Positions 1-6,144 of a DNA stretch of 9,919 bases are shown piece after piece (the first letter of the stretch is position 1; every line of letters begins with the position of its first letter). The stretch spans positions 1 through 9,919 of the forward strand of contig QMMT01000041.1 in assembly GCA_003647385.1 (NCBI GenBank), given 5' to 3'. The notes beneath the pieces were generated by a model that worked only from the letters and a program-made list of their open reading frames with translations, was not told where the DNA came from and ran no database searches. The stretch is from Deltaproteobacteria bacterium (GTDB lineage Bacteria; Desulfobacterota; Desulfobacteria; Desulfobacterales; Desulfobacteraceae). Both the position numbers and the translations under genes were made by a program.

Positions 1-789
1 AGCCTTGCGGGAGCCCTGCTCCAGGGAATATTTAAAAATCCCCTGGTTGAACCTTATACACTGGGCATTTCAGGAGGGGCTTCCCTGGGTGTCTGTATCA
101 ATATACTTTTTAAATTTTACAGCAAAATAGGTATCATCGCATACCCCCTTTCAGGATTTTTGGGAGCAAGCCTTGTTATCTTTCTTGTTTATTATTTGAA
201 CAATCGGACAAGGGATATTCAGTCAAACAGGATGCTTTTAACCGGTGTGATGATCTCCTATGTCGCCTCCTCCCTGGTCATGCTGCTCATGGCTATCTCA
301 AAGAGCGATGATCTTCAAAATATCGTTCTCTGGATCATGGGCTCCCTTGACGAGCCCAATACAATTTTAATAAAAATGGCAGTTTTCGGCTCCCTTGCAG
401 GGCTTGTCATTTCATATTTTTTCTGCTTTGATTTAAATGCCCTACTTTTAGGTGAAGATGAAGCGGCAAACTTAGGGGTTAATACAACCAAAACTAAAAA
501 ATATTTATTTATCCTTGCATCTTTTTTAACGGGATTAAGCGTATCTGTTGCTGGAATCATCATGTTTGCAGGACTTATTGTCCCTCATTTCATGCGCATG
601 ATAGCAGGGCCTGACCATAGAATACTTCTTATCAGTTCATTTCTGGCCGGTGCTGCATTTTTAGTTCTATGCGATGTGATTGCAAGGGTCATCATATCTC
701 CGCTTGAACTTCCGGTGGGTGTCATAACAGGTATCATCGGCGGTATTATTTTCGTCTGGGCACTTTCAAGAAAGCAGGTGACTTTATGA
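1..789 (+). CDS. FecCD-family ABC transporter permease, 5'-truncated by the window edge
   Basis: This is an inner-membrane permease subunit of an importer for iron-siderophore, haem or cobalamin, of the BtuC/FecD/FhuB type. The reading frame is open from base 1, so the start lies upstream; 262 codons are visible. Just inside the window is the family segment GALLQGIFKNP followed by PYTLGISGGASLG (residues 4-30 of the visible part). The C-terminal half has the typical GLIVPHFMRMIAGPDHR stretch and an LPVGVITGIIGG end, with several hydrophobic membrane spans between. The family is about 330 residues, so roughly 70 residues are missing. Its TGA stop overlaps the ATG of the ATPase gene (ATGA, 786-789), which indicates co-translation of permease and ATPase. 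The substrate cannot be told from the sequence; the downstream TonB set argues for a ligand too large for porins. Confidence 0.93.
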   Translation, partial: SLAGALLQGIFKNPLVEPYTLGISGGASLGVCINILFKFYSKIGIIAYPLSGFLGASLVIFLVYYLNNRTRDIQSNRMLLTGVMISYVASSLVMLLMAISKSDDLQNIVLWIMGSLDEPNTILIKMAVFGSLAGLVISYFFCFDLNALLLGEDEAANLGVNTTKTKKYLFILASFLTGLSVSVAGIIMFAGLIVPHFMRMIAGPDHRILLISSFLAGAAFLVLCDVIARVIISPLELPVGVITGIIGGIIFVWALSRKQVTL

Positions 790-1607
790 GCCATACCCTT
801 GCCATAGAAAACTTAAGCTTCAGATACCAAAAAAAAACCATACTCAAAGATATTTGTTTTTCAGCAGACCCGGGTGAATCTATTTCAATCATTGGTCCTA
901 ACGGGTCCGGAAAAACAACGCTGATAAAAATTATTTCAAAAATAAACAAACCTGAAAAAGGAAAGATTTATATAAAAGGCAAAGATATTCAAACAATGTC
1001 AAACCGGCAATTGGCCAGGCATATTGCTGTTGTCATGCAGTCAGTTGAACCGGTTTCCATGAGTGTTGAAGAGTATGTCCTTTTAGGAAGACTGCCTTTT
1101 TTTAAAAAATATCAATTCTTTGAAACCGCCAAAGACATTGCCCTGGCCCATAAATATATGAAGCTTACGGGTATTTTTAAGCTTAAGGATGCATCGATCA
1201 ATAATATAAGCGGCGGAGAGAGGCAACTGGCAGCCATTGCCAGGGCCTTAACCCAGCAGCCTTTGCTTTTAATTCTTGATGAACCCACATCTCATCTTGA
1301 TATTACACACCAGATTCAAATTCTCGAATTGATAAGCTCCCTTAAAAAGACGCTCTGCCTCACTGTGCTAATAGTTCTTCACGATTTAAACCTGGCAGCG
1401 GAATACTCGGACAGACTTGTTTTGCTAAATGGAAAAAATGGAAAAATATATAAAACCGGAACCTGCGAACAGGTCTTGACGGAAGAATCAATACAAAACG
1501 TATACCATGCAAAGATTCGCATCCAGAAAAACCCTGTATCAAAAAAACCCTGCATATTTCTGGTGACTCAAACTGCTTTAAATCAAAAGGAGACCCAAGT
1601 TTCATGA
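786..1607 (+). CDS. ABC transporter ATP-binding protein of the FecE/BtuD type
   Basis: This cytoplasmic ATPase should power the FecCD permease encoded just before it. All ABC motifs are present in 273 residues: Walker A GPNGSGKTT (37-45), Q-loop Gln85, signature SGGE (142-145), Walker B LLLILDEP (160-167, Glu166 catalytic), D-loop SHLD (169-172) and the H-loop His199 in VLHDLNLAAEYSDR. The segment MSVEEYVLLGR after the Q-loop is typical of the iron/B12 importer ATPases. About 50 residues follow the core and are poorly conserved and lysine-rich, which is usual for this family. The ATG at 786 is preceded by AGGTGA (776-781) and overlaps the permease stop. Its own TGA overlaps the next gene's ATG at 1604. 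The ligand is unknown: siderophore, haem and cobalamin are all possible. Confidence 0.94.
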   Translation: MSHTLAIENLSFRYQKKTILKDICFSADPGESISIIGPNGSGKTTLIKIISKINKPEKGKIYIKGKDIQTMSNRQLARHIAVVMQSVEPVSMSVEEYVLLGRLPFFKKYQFFETAKDIALAHKYMKLTGIFKLKDASINNISGGERQLAAIARALTQQPLLLILDEPTSHLDITHQIQILELISSLKKTLCLTVLIVLHDLNLAAEYSDRLVLLNGKNGKIYKTGTCEQVLTEESIQNVYHAKIRIQKNPVSKKPCIFLVTQTALNQKETQVS

Positions 1608-2236
1608 TTGAAATTTTTCATAATGGCGGACCCGTCATGTACCCCTTGCTTTTGTGTTCAATCATTACGTTGACCATTATCATCGAACGAAGTTTTTTCT
1701 GGATCGGGATTGGTATGCAGAGAAACCAGAAACTGGTGGATGAGGTATTAAACCTTGCCCGGAAAGGTGAATGGGATATGGTTCGGCAAAAAGCTTCAGG
1801 ATCACAGAATTATGTCATTAAAATGATCATCAGTGGTATTCTCCATCGTGAATACTCTCTGGTAAAAGCCATGGAATCATCTGCAGTGGATGAAATCAAC
1901 CAGATGCAGAAATTCATGGACGTGCTGGACACCATGATCACCGTTGCCCCGCTGATGGGTATTCTGGGAACCGTCATGGGGATCATTACCTCATTTGACA
2001 TGCTGAATGTATCCGGAATTACAAATCCCCAGGCGGTAACCGGCGGAATCGCCCAGGCCCTGATCACAACTGCTGCAGGCCTGTCCATTGCCATTATAAC
2101 GGTTTTCCCCTACAACTATTTTAACTCAAGAATCAAGCGCGCAGCAGGTATCATGGAAAAATATGCCACCAGCTTTGAGATCGTGTATGAACAAATTTTA
2201 ATTCATAAAACAGACGCCCGGAAAGAAAAAAGATGA
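1604..2236 (+). CDS. exbB: MotA/TolQ/ExbB proton channel family protein (ExbB-like)
   Basis: This is an inner-membrane proton-channel subunit that with ExbD converts proton motive force into movement of TonB. The 210-residue protein has the three-span ExbB layout. Span 1 lies at about residues 12-33 (starting MYPLLLCSIITLTIIIERSF), followed by a cytoplasmic domain of about 75 residues. Span 2 holds the family signature APLMGILGTVMGII (115-128), and span 3 begins GIAQALITTAAGLSIAI (148-164) with the conserved Thr-Thr-Ala-Ala-Gly. The short N-terminus without a signal-like extension resembles the small ExbB2/TolQ-like subfamily. The gene overlaps the ATPase gene (ATGA, 1604-1607) and exbD (ATGA, 2233-2236); AAGGAG lies at 1587-1592. 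Association with exbD, tonB and an iron/B12-type importer favours ExbB over TolQ or MotA. Confidence 0.92.
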   Translation: MIEIFHNGGPVMYPLLLCSIITLTIIIERSFFWIGIGMQRNQKLVDEVLNLARKGEWDMVRQKASGSQNYVIKMIISGILHREYSLVKAMESSAVDEINQMQKFMDVLDTMITVAPLMGILGTVMGIITSFDMLNVSGITNPQAVTGGIAQALITTAAGLSIAIITVFPYNYFNSRIKRAAGIMEKYATSFEIVYEQILIHKTDARKEKR

Positions 2237-2643
2237 AAATCCGTTTACCTGAAATTAATAAACCCAGGATTGAAATGCTGCCGTTGATTGATGTTGTTTT
2301 TCTTCTTCTGGTTGTTTTCATCTATACCATGCTCTCCATGGCAGTGCATAAAGGCATGCCGGTCTCTCTGCCTGAATCCTCTGCTGTTAAACCTGAAAAA
2401 GAGACCACTTTATCCGTCACCATTAATCAAGACAATTTTATTTTTGTTGATAAAGAGCCGGTAGATCTGGAACATCTTACCCCTGTTTTAAAACAAAAGG
2501 CAGAAAAAGAGAAAAAACCGGGCGTTCTTCTCTTTGCCGACAAAACCATTTCATATCAACATCTTTTTAAAGTTTTAGACAAAATCAGACAGGCTGGATT
2601 GAATCAGATCTCCCTGCAGGCTGATCCTGAAGATCAAAATTAA
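2233..2643 (+). CDS. exbD: Biopolymer transport protein ExbD/TolR family (ExbD-like)
   Basis: This is the ExbD partner of the proton-driven TonB motor. It has 136 residues: a short cytoplasmic N-terminus, one membrane span at about residues 16-36 and a periplasmic domain. The span contains the essential family Asp (Asp20 in LPLIDVVFLLLVVF), equivalent by position to Asp25 of E. coli ExbD, so the proton path looks intact. The periplasmic part ends with the usual DKTISYQHLFKVLDKIRQAG followed by a LNQISLQADP-like strand, typical of the ExbD/TolR fold. The start at 2233 overlaps the exbB stop, and GGAAAG at 2220-2225 is a modest ribosome site. tonB begins 2 bases after its TAA. Operon context favours ExbD over TolR. 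Confidence 0.92.
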   Translation: MKIRLPEINKPRIEMLPLIDVVFLLLVVFIYTMLSMAVHKGMPVSLPESSAVKPEKETTLSVTINQDNFIFVDKEPVDLEHLTPVLKQKAEKEKKPGVLLFADKTISYQHLFKVLDKIRQAGLNQISLQADPEDQN

Positions 2644-2645
2644 AA

Positions 2646-3419
2646 ATGATCCGTATCATACTATCTGCTGTGATTGCCATAGGGTTTCATATTGCCCTGA
2701 TGGTATTCATTTCCTCCATGATAAAAAAAAATATTGAAATTTTACCCCCCCAAATAAAATCGGTGATGGTCACTCTTTCCTACACTCAGCCTGTAATCAA
2801 AAAAGAACCTCATTCAACAAACCAGATAGAAAATGTCAAAATAAAATCCAAACCAGAACTAAAACAAGCCATATCTTTTACCCCGAAAAAAATAAAAAAA
2901 AATATTCTTAAAAAGAAAAACCTGCCTAAACTCTCCGAAAAAGTAAAACAGAACAAATCTGTCATTCAAAAACAAAAAAAAATGATAAAACAACCTTTAC
3001 CCCCAGTTAAGACTGTCTCTGTTAAGATAAATATGGATGAAACCAGACAGATCAAAACTGTAAAAATAAAAAGTTTCAAAAATCAACCTGCAATATTAAA
3101 AAAAAGAAGTCCTGAGAAAAAAGAAAATATCAAACAAGCTCATATTGAATTTGCAAAACCACTCTACAAGGAAAACGCTTTACCTGCTTATCCTCTTCTC
3201 GCTAAAAGAAGAGGCCTGATGGGAACAGTCGAGCTAATAGTATTGGTTTCGGAAAAAGGAAAAGTTTCTTCTTTAAAGCTTTTCAAGTCAAGCGGTTATA
3301 AATCCCTTGATCGCCAGGCTTTAAAAACCGTTAAAAACTGGCTCTTTGAACCCGGCAAAAAAAACGGTACCCCCCGAAAAATGTGGGTCAAAATTCCTGT
3401 AAAATTTGAACTTAAATAA
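2646..3419 (+). CDS. tonB: TonB family energy-transducing protein with lysine-rich linker
   Basis: This protein would carry energy from ExbB-ExbD across the periplasm to TonB-dependent outer-membrane receptors. It has 257 residues. The N-terminal membrane anchor (about 4-24) contains a His (His15 in AIGFHIALMVF) that matches the transmembrane His conserved in TonB. Residues about 27-175 form a low-complexity linker with more than 30 lysines and about 14 prolines, unlike the Pro-Glu/Pro-Lys linker of E. coli TonB. The C-terminal TonB domain runs from about 182 (YPLLAKRRGLMGTVEL) through SSG (215-217), LD (221-222) and WLFEPG to the end. The gene is A-rich, with three runs of nine A (2723-2731, 2894-2902, 2974-2982). 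It has no clear ribosome site of its own and starts 2 bases after exbD, so it is probably translationally coupled. It looks intact. Confidence 0.9.
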   Translation: MIRIILSAVIAIGFHIALMVFISSMIKKNIEILPPQIKSVMVTLSYTQPVIKKEPHSTNQIENVKIKSKPELKQAISFTPKKIKKNILKKKNLPKLSEKVKQNKSVIQKQKKMIKQPLPPVKTVSVKINMDETRQIKTVKIKSFKNQPAILKKRSPEKKENIKQAHIEFAKPLYKENALPAYPLLAKRRGLMGTVELIVLVSEKGKVSSLKLFKSSGYKSLDRQALKTVKNWLFEPGKKNGTPRKMWVKIPVKFELK

Positions 3420-3446
3420 TTTCATAATTCATCTTGCTTGTTTATC

Positions 3447-3475
3447 TTGACAATCTTAAGAGATAAGTATAATAT
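3447..3475 (+). promoter_or_regulatory. Predicted sigma-70 promoter of the rplU operon
   Basis: A perfect -35 hexamer TTGACA lies at 3447-3452. A perfect -10 TATAAT lies at 3468-3473 with a 15-base spacer; the overlapping TAATAT at 3470-3475 gives the preferred 17-base spacer. It sits in the 113-base gap between tonB and rplU and would start transcription near 3480, giving a leader of about 50 bases. The strong hexamers fit a ribosomal-protein operon. The spacer contains the palindrome TCTTAAGA (3454-3461). No hairpin terminator for the upstream tonB operon was found here, so read-through is possible. Confidence 0.75.
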
Positions 3476-3516
3476 TACGAGTTTTTTAAAATTGCGAAAA
3501 GTAAGTATTGAAATAA

Positions 3517-3523
3517 TAAGGAG
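3517..3523 (+). promoter_or_regulatory. Strong ribosome binding site of rplU
   Basis: TAAGGAG lies 9 bases before the rplU ATG at 3533 and supports that start. It is the best ribosome site in the window, as expected for a ribosomal protein gene. Confidence 0.75.
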
Positions 3524-3532
3524 AGTTTAAAA

Positions 3533-3844
3533 ATGTACGCAGTTATCAGAACTGGAGGGAAACAATACAAGGTTCATGAAGAACAGATCCTGAAAGTTGA
3601 AAAGCTTGATGGTACCGAAGGTTCTCAGATTGAATTTGATGATGTTCTCATGTATTCAGACGGTGAAACCATCACCCTTGGAAGCCCTAATGTTGAAAAT
3701 GCCTCAGTCAAAGCGCACATCCTTGACCAGGCAAAGGACAAAAAGAAACTGGTCTTCAAGTATAAACGCCGTAAAGGCTTCAGGAGAATGAAAGGCCACA
3801 GGCAGCATTATACTGAAATTAAAATAGAATCCATTTCAGTTTAG
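3533..3844 (+). CDS. rplU: 50S ribosomal protein L21
   Basis: This is a structural protein of the large ribosomal subunit that binds 23S rRNA. It has 103 residues, the usual length. It starts with the family-typical MYAVIRTGGKQYKV and ends with the rRNA-binding stretch KYKRRKGFRRMKGHRQHYTE followed by IKIESI, which contains the L21 hallmark GHRQ-x-x-TEIKI. The start is fixed by homology and by TAAGGAG at 3517-3523. It is the first gene after the 3447-3475 promoter and is followed 18 bases later by rpmA, the near-universal bacterial L21-L27 pair. An overlapping 64-residue frame inside it is a shadow. Confidence 0.98.
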   Translation: MYAVIRTGGKQYKVHEEQILKVEKLDGTEGSQIEFDDVLMYSDGETITLGSPNVENASVKAHILDQAKDKKKLVFKYKRRKGFRRMKGHRQHYTEIKIESISV

Positions 3845-3862
3845 ATATCAAGGAGAAATCTA

Positions 3863-4117
3863 ATGTCACATAAAAAAGCAGCCGGCAGTACGAAAAATGG
3901 TCGCGATTCCAACGCGCAAAGGCGCGGTGTTAAAAAATTTGGTGGAGAAAGTATTCTTGCAGGGACTATACTTGTAAGACAGGTTGGCACTAAAATCCAT
4001 CCGGGCAACAATGTTGGTTTGGGCAAAGATTATACTATTTTTGCCAAAATTGATGGGGTTGTTACCTATGAAAGAAAAGGCCGCAATAAGAAAAAAGTCA
4101 GCGTTTATGCAGCGTGA
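3863..4117 (+). CDS. rpmA: 50S ribosomal protein L27
   Basis: L27 lies near the peptidyl-transferase centre, with its N-terminal tail reaching toward the tRNA ends. The protein has 84 residues and begins [20 protein letters not shown], the standard L27 N-terminus. There is no cleavable leader of the type found in Firmicutes, so the mature N-terminus is encoded directly. The rest ([19 protein letters not shown], then the segment with [13 protein letters not shown]) is fully conserved. AAGGAG at 3850-3855 supports the ATG at 3863. Its TGA overlaps the GTG start of obgE (GTGA, 4114-4117), so L27 and the ribosome-assembly GTPase are likely translated in a coupled way. Confidence 0.98.
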   Translation: MSHKKAAGSTKNGRDSNAQRRGVKKFGGESILAGTILVRQVGTKIHPGNNVGLGKDYTIFAKIDGVVTYERKGRNKKKVSVYAA

Positions 4118-5109
4118 AATTTGTAGATGAAGCAATTATCACTGTCAAGTCCGGTGATGGCGGCCGCGGATGCACAAGTTTTCGTCGGGAGCGTTACATT
4201 GAGAGAGGCGGACCTGATGGTGGGGATGGCGGCGATGGTGGTCATGTCATTCTGAAAATCGATCAGAGTAAAAGAACGCTCTTTGATTATCGTCGCCAGA
4301 AATTGCTTAAGGCCAAAAACGGCCGGCCCGGCCAGGGCAAACAAAAACATGGCAAAAACGGTTCACACTGCACCATCAGCCTTCCCCCCGGAACCATTGT
4401 TACCAATTTAGACACCAATGAAATTATTGTTGATCTGACTGATACCGAAGATGAATACATCCTTGCCCGGGGCGGTATGGGCGGTCGAGGAAATAAACGA
4501 TTTGCAACCTCCACTAATCGAGCACCAAGGCATTCACAACCCGGTATTCCCGGCGTGGAACTCAAGCTCAAGCTGGAACTCAAGCTTCTTGCCGATGTCG
4601 GGCTCGTCGGGTTACCCAATGCAGGCAAATCAACACTGATCAGCCATATGTCCGCTGCCCGGCCCAAAATTGCCGACTATCCGTTTACAACCCTGACTCC
4701 GATTCTCGGTATGGTAGAACCTCCCTTTGGTGAACCCTTTGCCGTGGCAGATATCCCTGGATTGATTGAGGGTGCTCATGAAGGGACCGGTCTTGGTATC
4801 AGTTTTTTAAAACATATTGAAAGAACCGGCATCCTGGTTCATCTGATTGACGCTTTCGAAATAGACCTTGAATCCCCTCTTAATTCTTTTAAGTTGATCA
4901 ACAATGAGTTGTCTAAATACAGCCGGACACTGGCTGAAAAAACTCAGATCGTCGTGCTCAATAAAATTGACCTGCCGGATACAAAAGAAAAAATTGAAAC
5001 ATTCAAAAAAGCGTTAAAAGACATTGAAGTGTTGACTCTTTCAGCAGCAACGGGTAAAGGGGTGAAAGAACTAATTAAACTTTTATCTTCTAAGCTTACA
5101 AAGAGTTAA
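4114..5109 (+). CDS. obgE: Obg/CgtA family ribosome-assembly GTPase
   Basis: This is an essential GTPase that acts in late assembly of the 50S subunit and links it to stringent and growth control. It has 331 residues. The glycine-rich Obg fold covers about 1-158, with [13 protein letters not shown] at 32-44. The G domain follows: G1 GLPNAGKST (166-174), switch-I region [10 protein letters not shown]3 DIPG (213-216), G4 NKID (283-286) and G5 SAA (310-312). It ends soon after G5 and lacks the variable C-terminal extension (OCT domain) of some Gram-positive homologues. The start is GTG at 4114, chosen because the conserved N-terminus (M)KFVDEA begins there. There is no good Shine-Dalgarno site, and the codon overlaps the rpmA stop, so coupling to rpmA probably sets its level. 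Confidence 0.97.
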   Translation: MKFVDEAIITVKSGDGGRGCTSFRRERYIERGGPDGGDGGDGGHVILKIDQSKRTLFDYRRQKLLKAKNGRPGQGKQKHGKNGSHCTISLPPGTIVTNLDTNEIIVDLTDTEDEYILARGGMGGRGNKRFATSTNRAPRHSQPGIPGVELKLKLELKLLADVGLVGLPNAGKSTLISHMSAARPKIADYPFTTLTPILGMVEPPFGEPFAVADIPGLIEGAHEGTGLGISFLKHIERTGILVHLIDAFEIDLESPLNSFKLINNELSKYSRTLAEKTQIVVLNKIDLPDTKEKIETFKKALKDIEVLTLSAATGKGVKELIKLLSSKLTKS

Positions 5110-5111
5110 AA

Positions 5112-5759
5112 ATGAAGGCCGGACTTTTTGGCGGAACGTTTAATCCATTTCACAATGGGCACATGGGTATTATTGAATGTGTTAAAAAAAAATATGGCCT
5201 GGAAAAAATTTTTTTTATTCCTTCCGCAACACCACCCCACAAACCCGATATCAACCTTGCTCCTGCAAATGACAGATTTGCAATGGTAAGGCAAAGCTTA
5301 AAAGATCATGAAAATTTTGAAGTATCAGACAAAGAATTAACAAGGAAAGGGCCGTCTTTTACCATTGATACCATTAATGAATTTAAAAAAGAATATGGTT
5401 CGGATACCCACTTTTTTCTTTTAATGGGATCGGATGCGTTTTTAGATATAACAACCTGGAAACAGAAAAACAGAATATTTGAAGCGGTTCAAATTATCAT
5501 CATGTTGAGAGGACATTGGAAAAATAGTCATGCCATTGCCTCTTTTATTGACGAAAATATATCAAAAGGATACATCTTTAACAAACAGGACAATACTTTT
5601 TCCCATAAAACGAAACAGAAAATAATAATTTGCACAGTACCTAAAATAGATATTTCATCCACTATCATCCGGGAACGGGTAAAAAACAACGAATCCATAA
5701 AGGATCTTGTGCCTGCAAATGTTGAGAAAATAATTAGAACAAAGGAACTCTATAAATGA
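5112..5759 (+). CDS. nadD: Nicotinate-nucleotide adenylyltransferase
   Basis: NadD transfers AMP from ATP to nicotinate mononucleotide to give deamido-NAD, the penultimate step of NAD synthesis. The 215-residue protein has the nucleotidyltransferase motif GGTFNPFHNGH (7-17, with His14 and His17 of the HxGH signature). The substrate-binding segment is IPSATPPHK, followed by LMGSDAFLDITTWK. The C-terminal motif ISSTIIRERV carries SST-x-x-R at 182-187. The length is normal for the family. The ATG at 5112 is 2 bases after the obgE stop, with AAAGAG at 5100-5105 as ribosome site. The stop overlaps rsfS (ATGA, 5756-5759). In related bacteria proB often lies between obgE and nadD; it is absent here. 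Confidence 0.96.
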   Translation: MKAGLFGGTFNPFHNGHMGIIECVKKKYGLEKIFFIPSATPPHKPDINLAPANDRFAMVRQSLKDHENFEVSDKELTRKGPSFTIDTINEFKKEYGSDTHFFLLMGSDAFLDITTWKQKNRIFEAVQIIIMLRGHWKNSHAIASFIDENISKGYIFNKQDNTFSHKTKQKIIICTVPKIDISSTIIRERVKNNESIKDLVPANVEKIIRTKELYK

Positions 5760-6142
5760 CAAAACTTATCGCTTTGACAGATGACCTTAAAAAATACTTT
5801 ATTCCTGCATTTGAGCGAAAAGCAAAATCAATTACTGGTGTTAATGTAGAACAATTTACCTCTTATACGGATGTCCTTATTATTATAGAAGGGAGCTCCC
5901 AGCGACAGGTATCATCCATTGCCCAGCATTTGATTAAACGGTTGAAAGAGAAAAAAATCAAGGCCATTGGTGTTGAAGGCGTCAAAGAAGGAGAATGGGC
6001 ATTGCTCGACTATGGTGAAGTCATTATCCATATTTTCGACTCTGAAACAAAATCTTTTTATGACCTTGAAGGATTGTGGGCTGACGCGCCAAGGATTGAT
6101 CTTTCAGAATTTGACCCGGCAATCGAACCTAAAGGAGACTGA
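5756..6142 (+). CDS. rsfS: Ribosomal silencing factor RsfS (YbeB/Iojap family)
   Basis: RsfS binds L14 on the free 50S subunit and blocks joining with 30S when nutrients are scarce. The 128-residue protein has the family core: VNVEQFTSYTDVLIIIEGSS (about 29-48), RQVSSIAQHLIKRLKEK, IGVEGVKEGEWALLDYG and VIIHIFDSETKSFYDLEGLW. The WALLDYG-x-VIIHIF and FYDLEGLW segments are diagnostic. AAAGGA at 5741-5746 supports the start, which overlaps the nadD stop. Its TGA overlaps the first of two candidate gpmI start codons by one base. Placement after nadD is the common bacterial arrangement. An overlapping 78-residue frame here is a shadow. Confidence 0.96.
   Translation: MTKLIALTDDLKKYFIPAFERKAKSITGVNVEQFTSYTDVLIIIEGSSQRQVSSIAQHLIKRLKEKKIKAIGVEGVKEGEWALLDYGEVIIHIFDSETKSFYDLEGLWADAPRIDLSEFDPAIEPKGD
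6132..6137 (+). promoter_or_regulatory. Ribosome binding site that decides the gpmI start
   Basis: AAGGAG lies at 6132-6137 inside the end of rsfS. Two ATG codons follow in tandem. The first (6142) is only 4 bases away, while the second (6145) is 7 bases away, the usual spacing. The second is therefore preferred; the difference is one residue. Confidence 0.6.
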
Positions 6143-6144
6143 TG

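Noticed and set aside
3420..3475. Fur box near the end of the TonB operon
   Set aside because: AT-rich text here does not match the 19-bp Fur dyad, and a control site for the uptake genes would be expected upstream of the window.
3476..3532. Autoregulatory L21-type leader structure
   Set aside because: The leader of about 50 bases shows no stable hairpin or conserved pattern that I can recognise.
4557..4586. Tandem near-duplication of 18 bases in obgE (GGAACTCAAGCT twice)
   Set aside because: The encoded [11 protein letters not shown] matches the normal length and pattern of this Obg region, so it is codon reuse rather than an insertion.
4287..4667. 126-codon open frame on the minus strand inside obgE
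   Set aside because: It lies wholly opposite a well-conserved gene, has a composition imposed by the Gly-rich Obg domain, and shows no recognisable domain.
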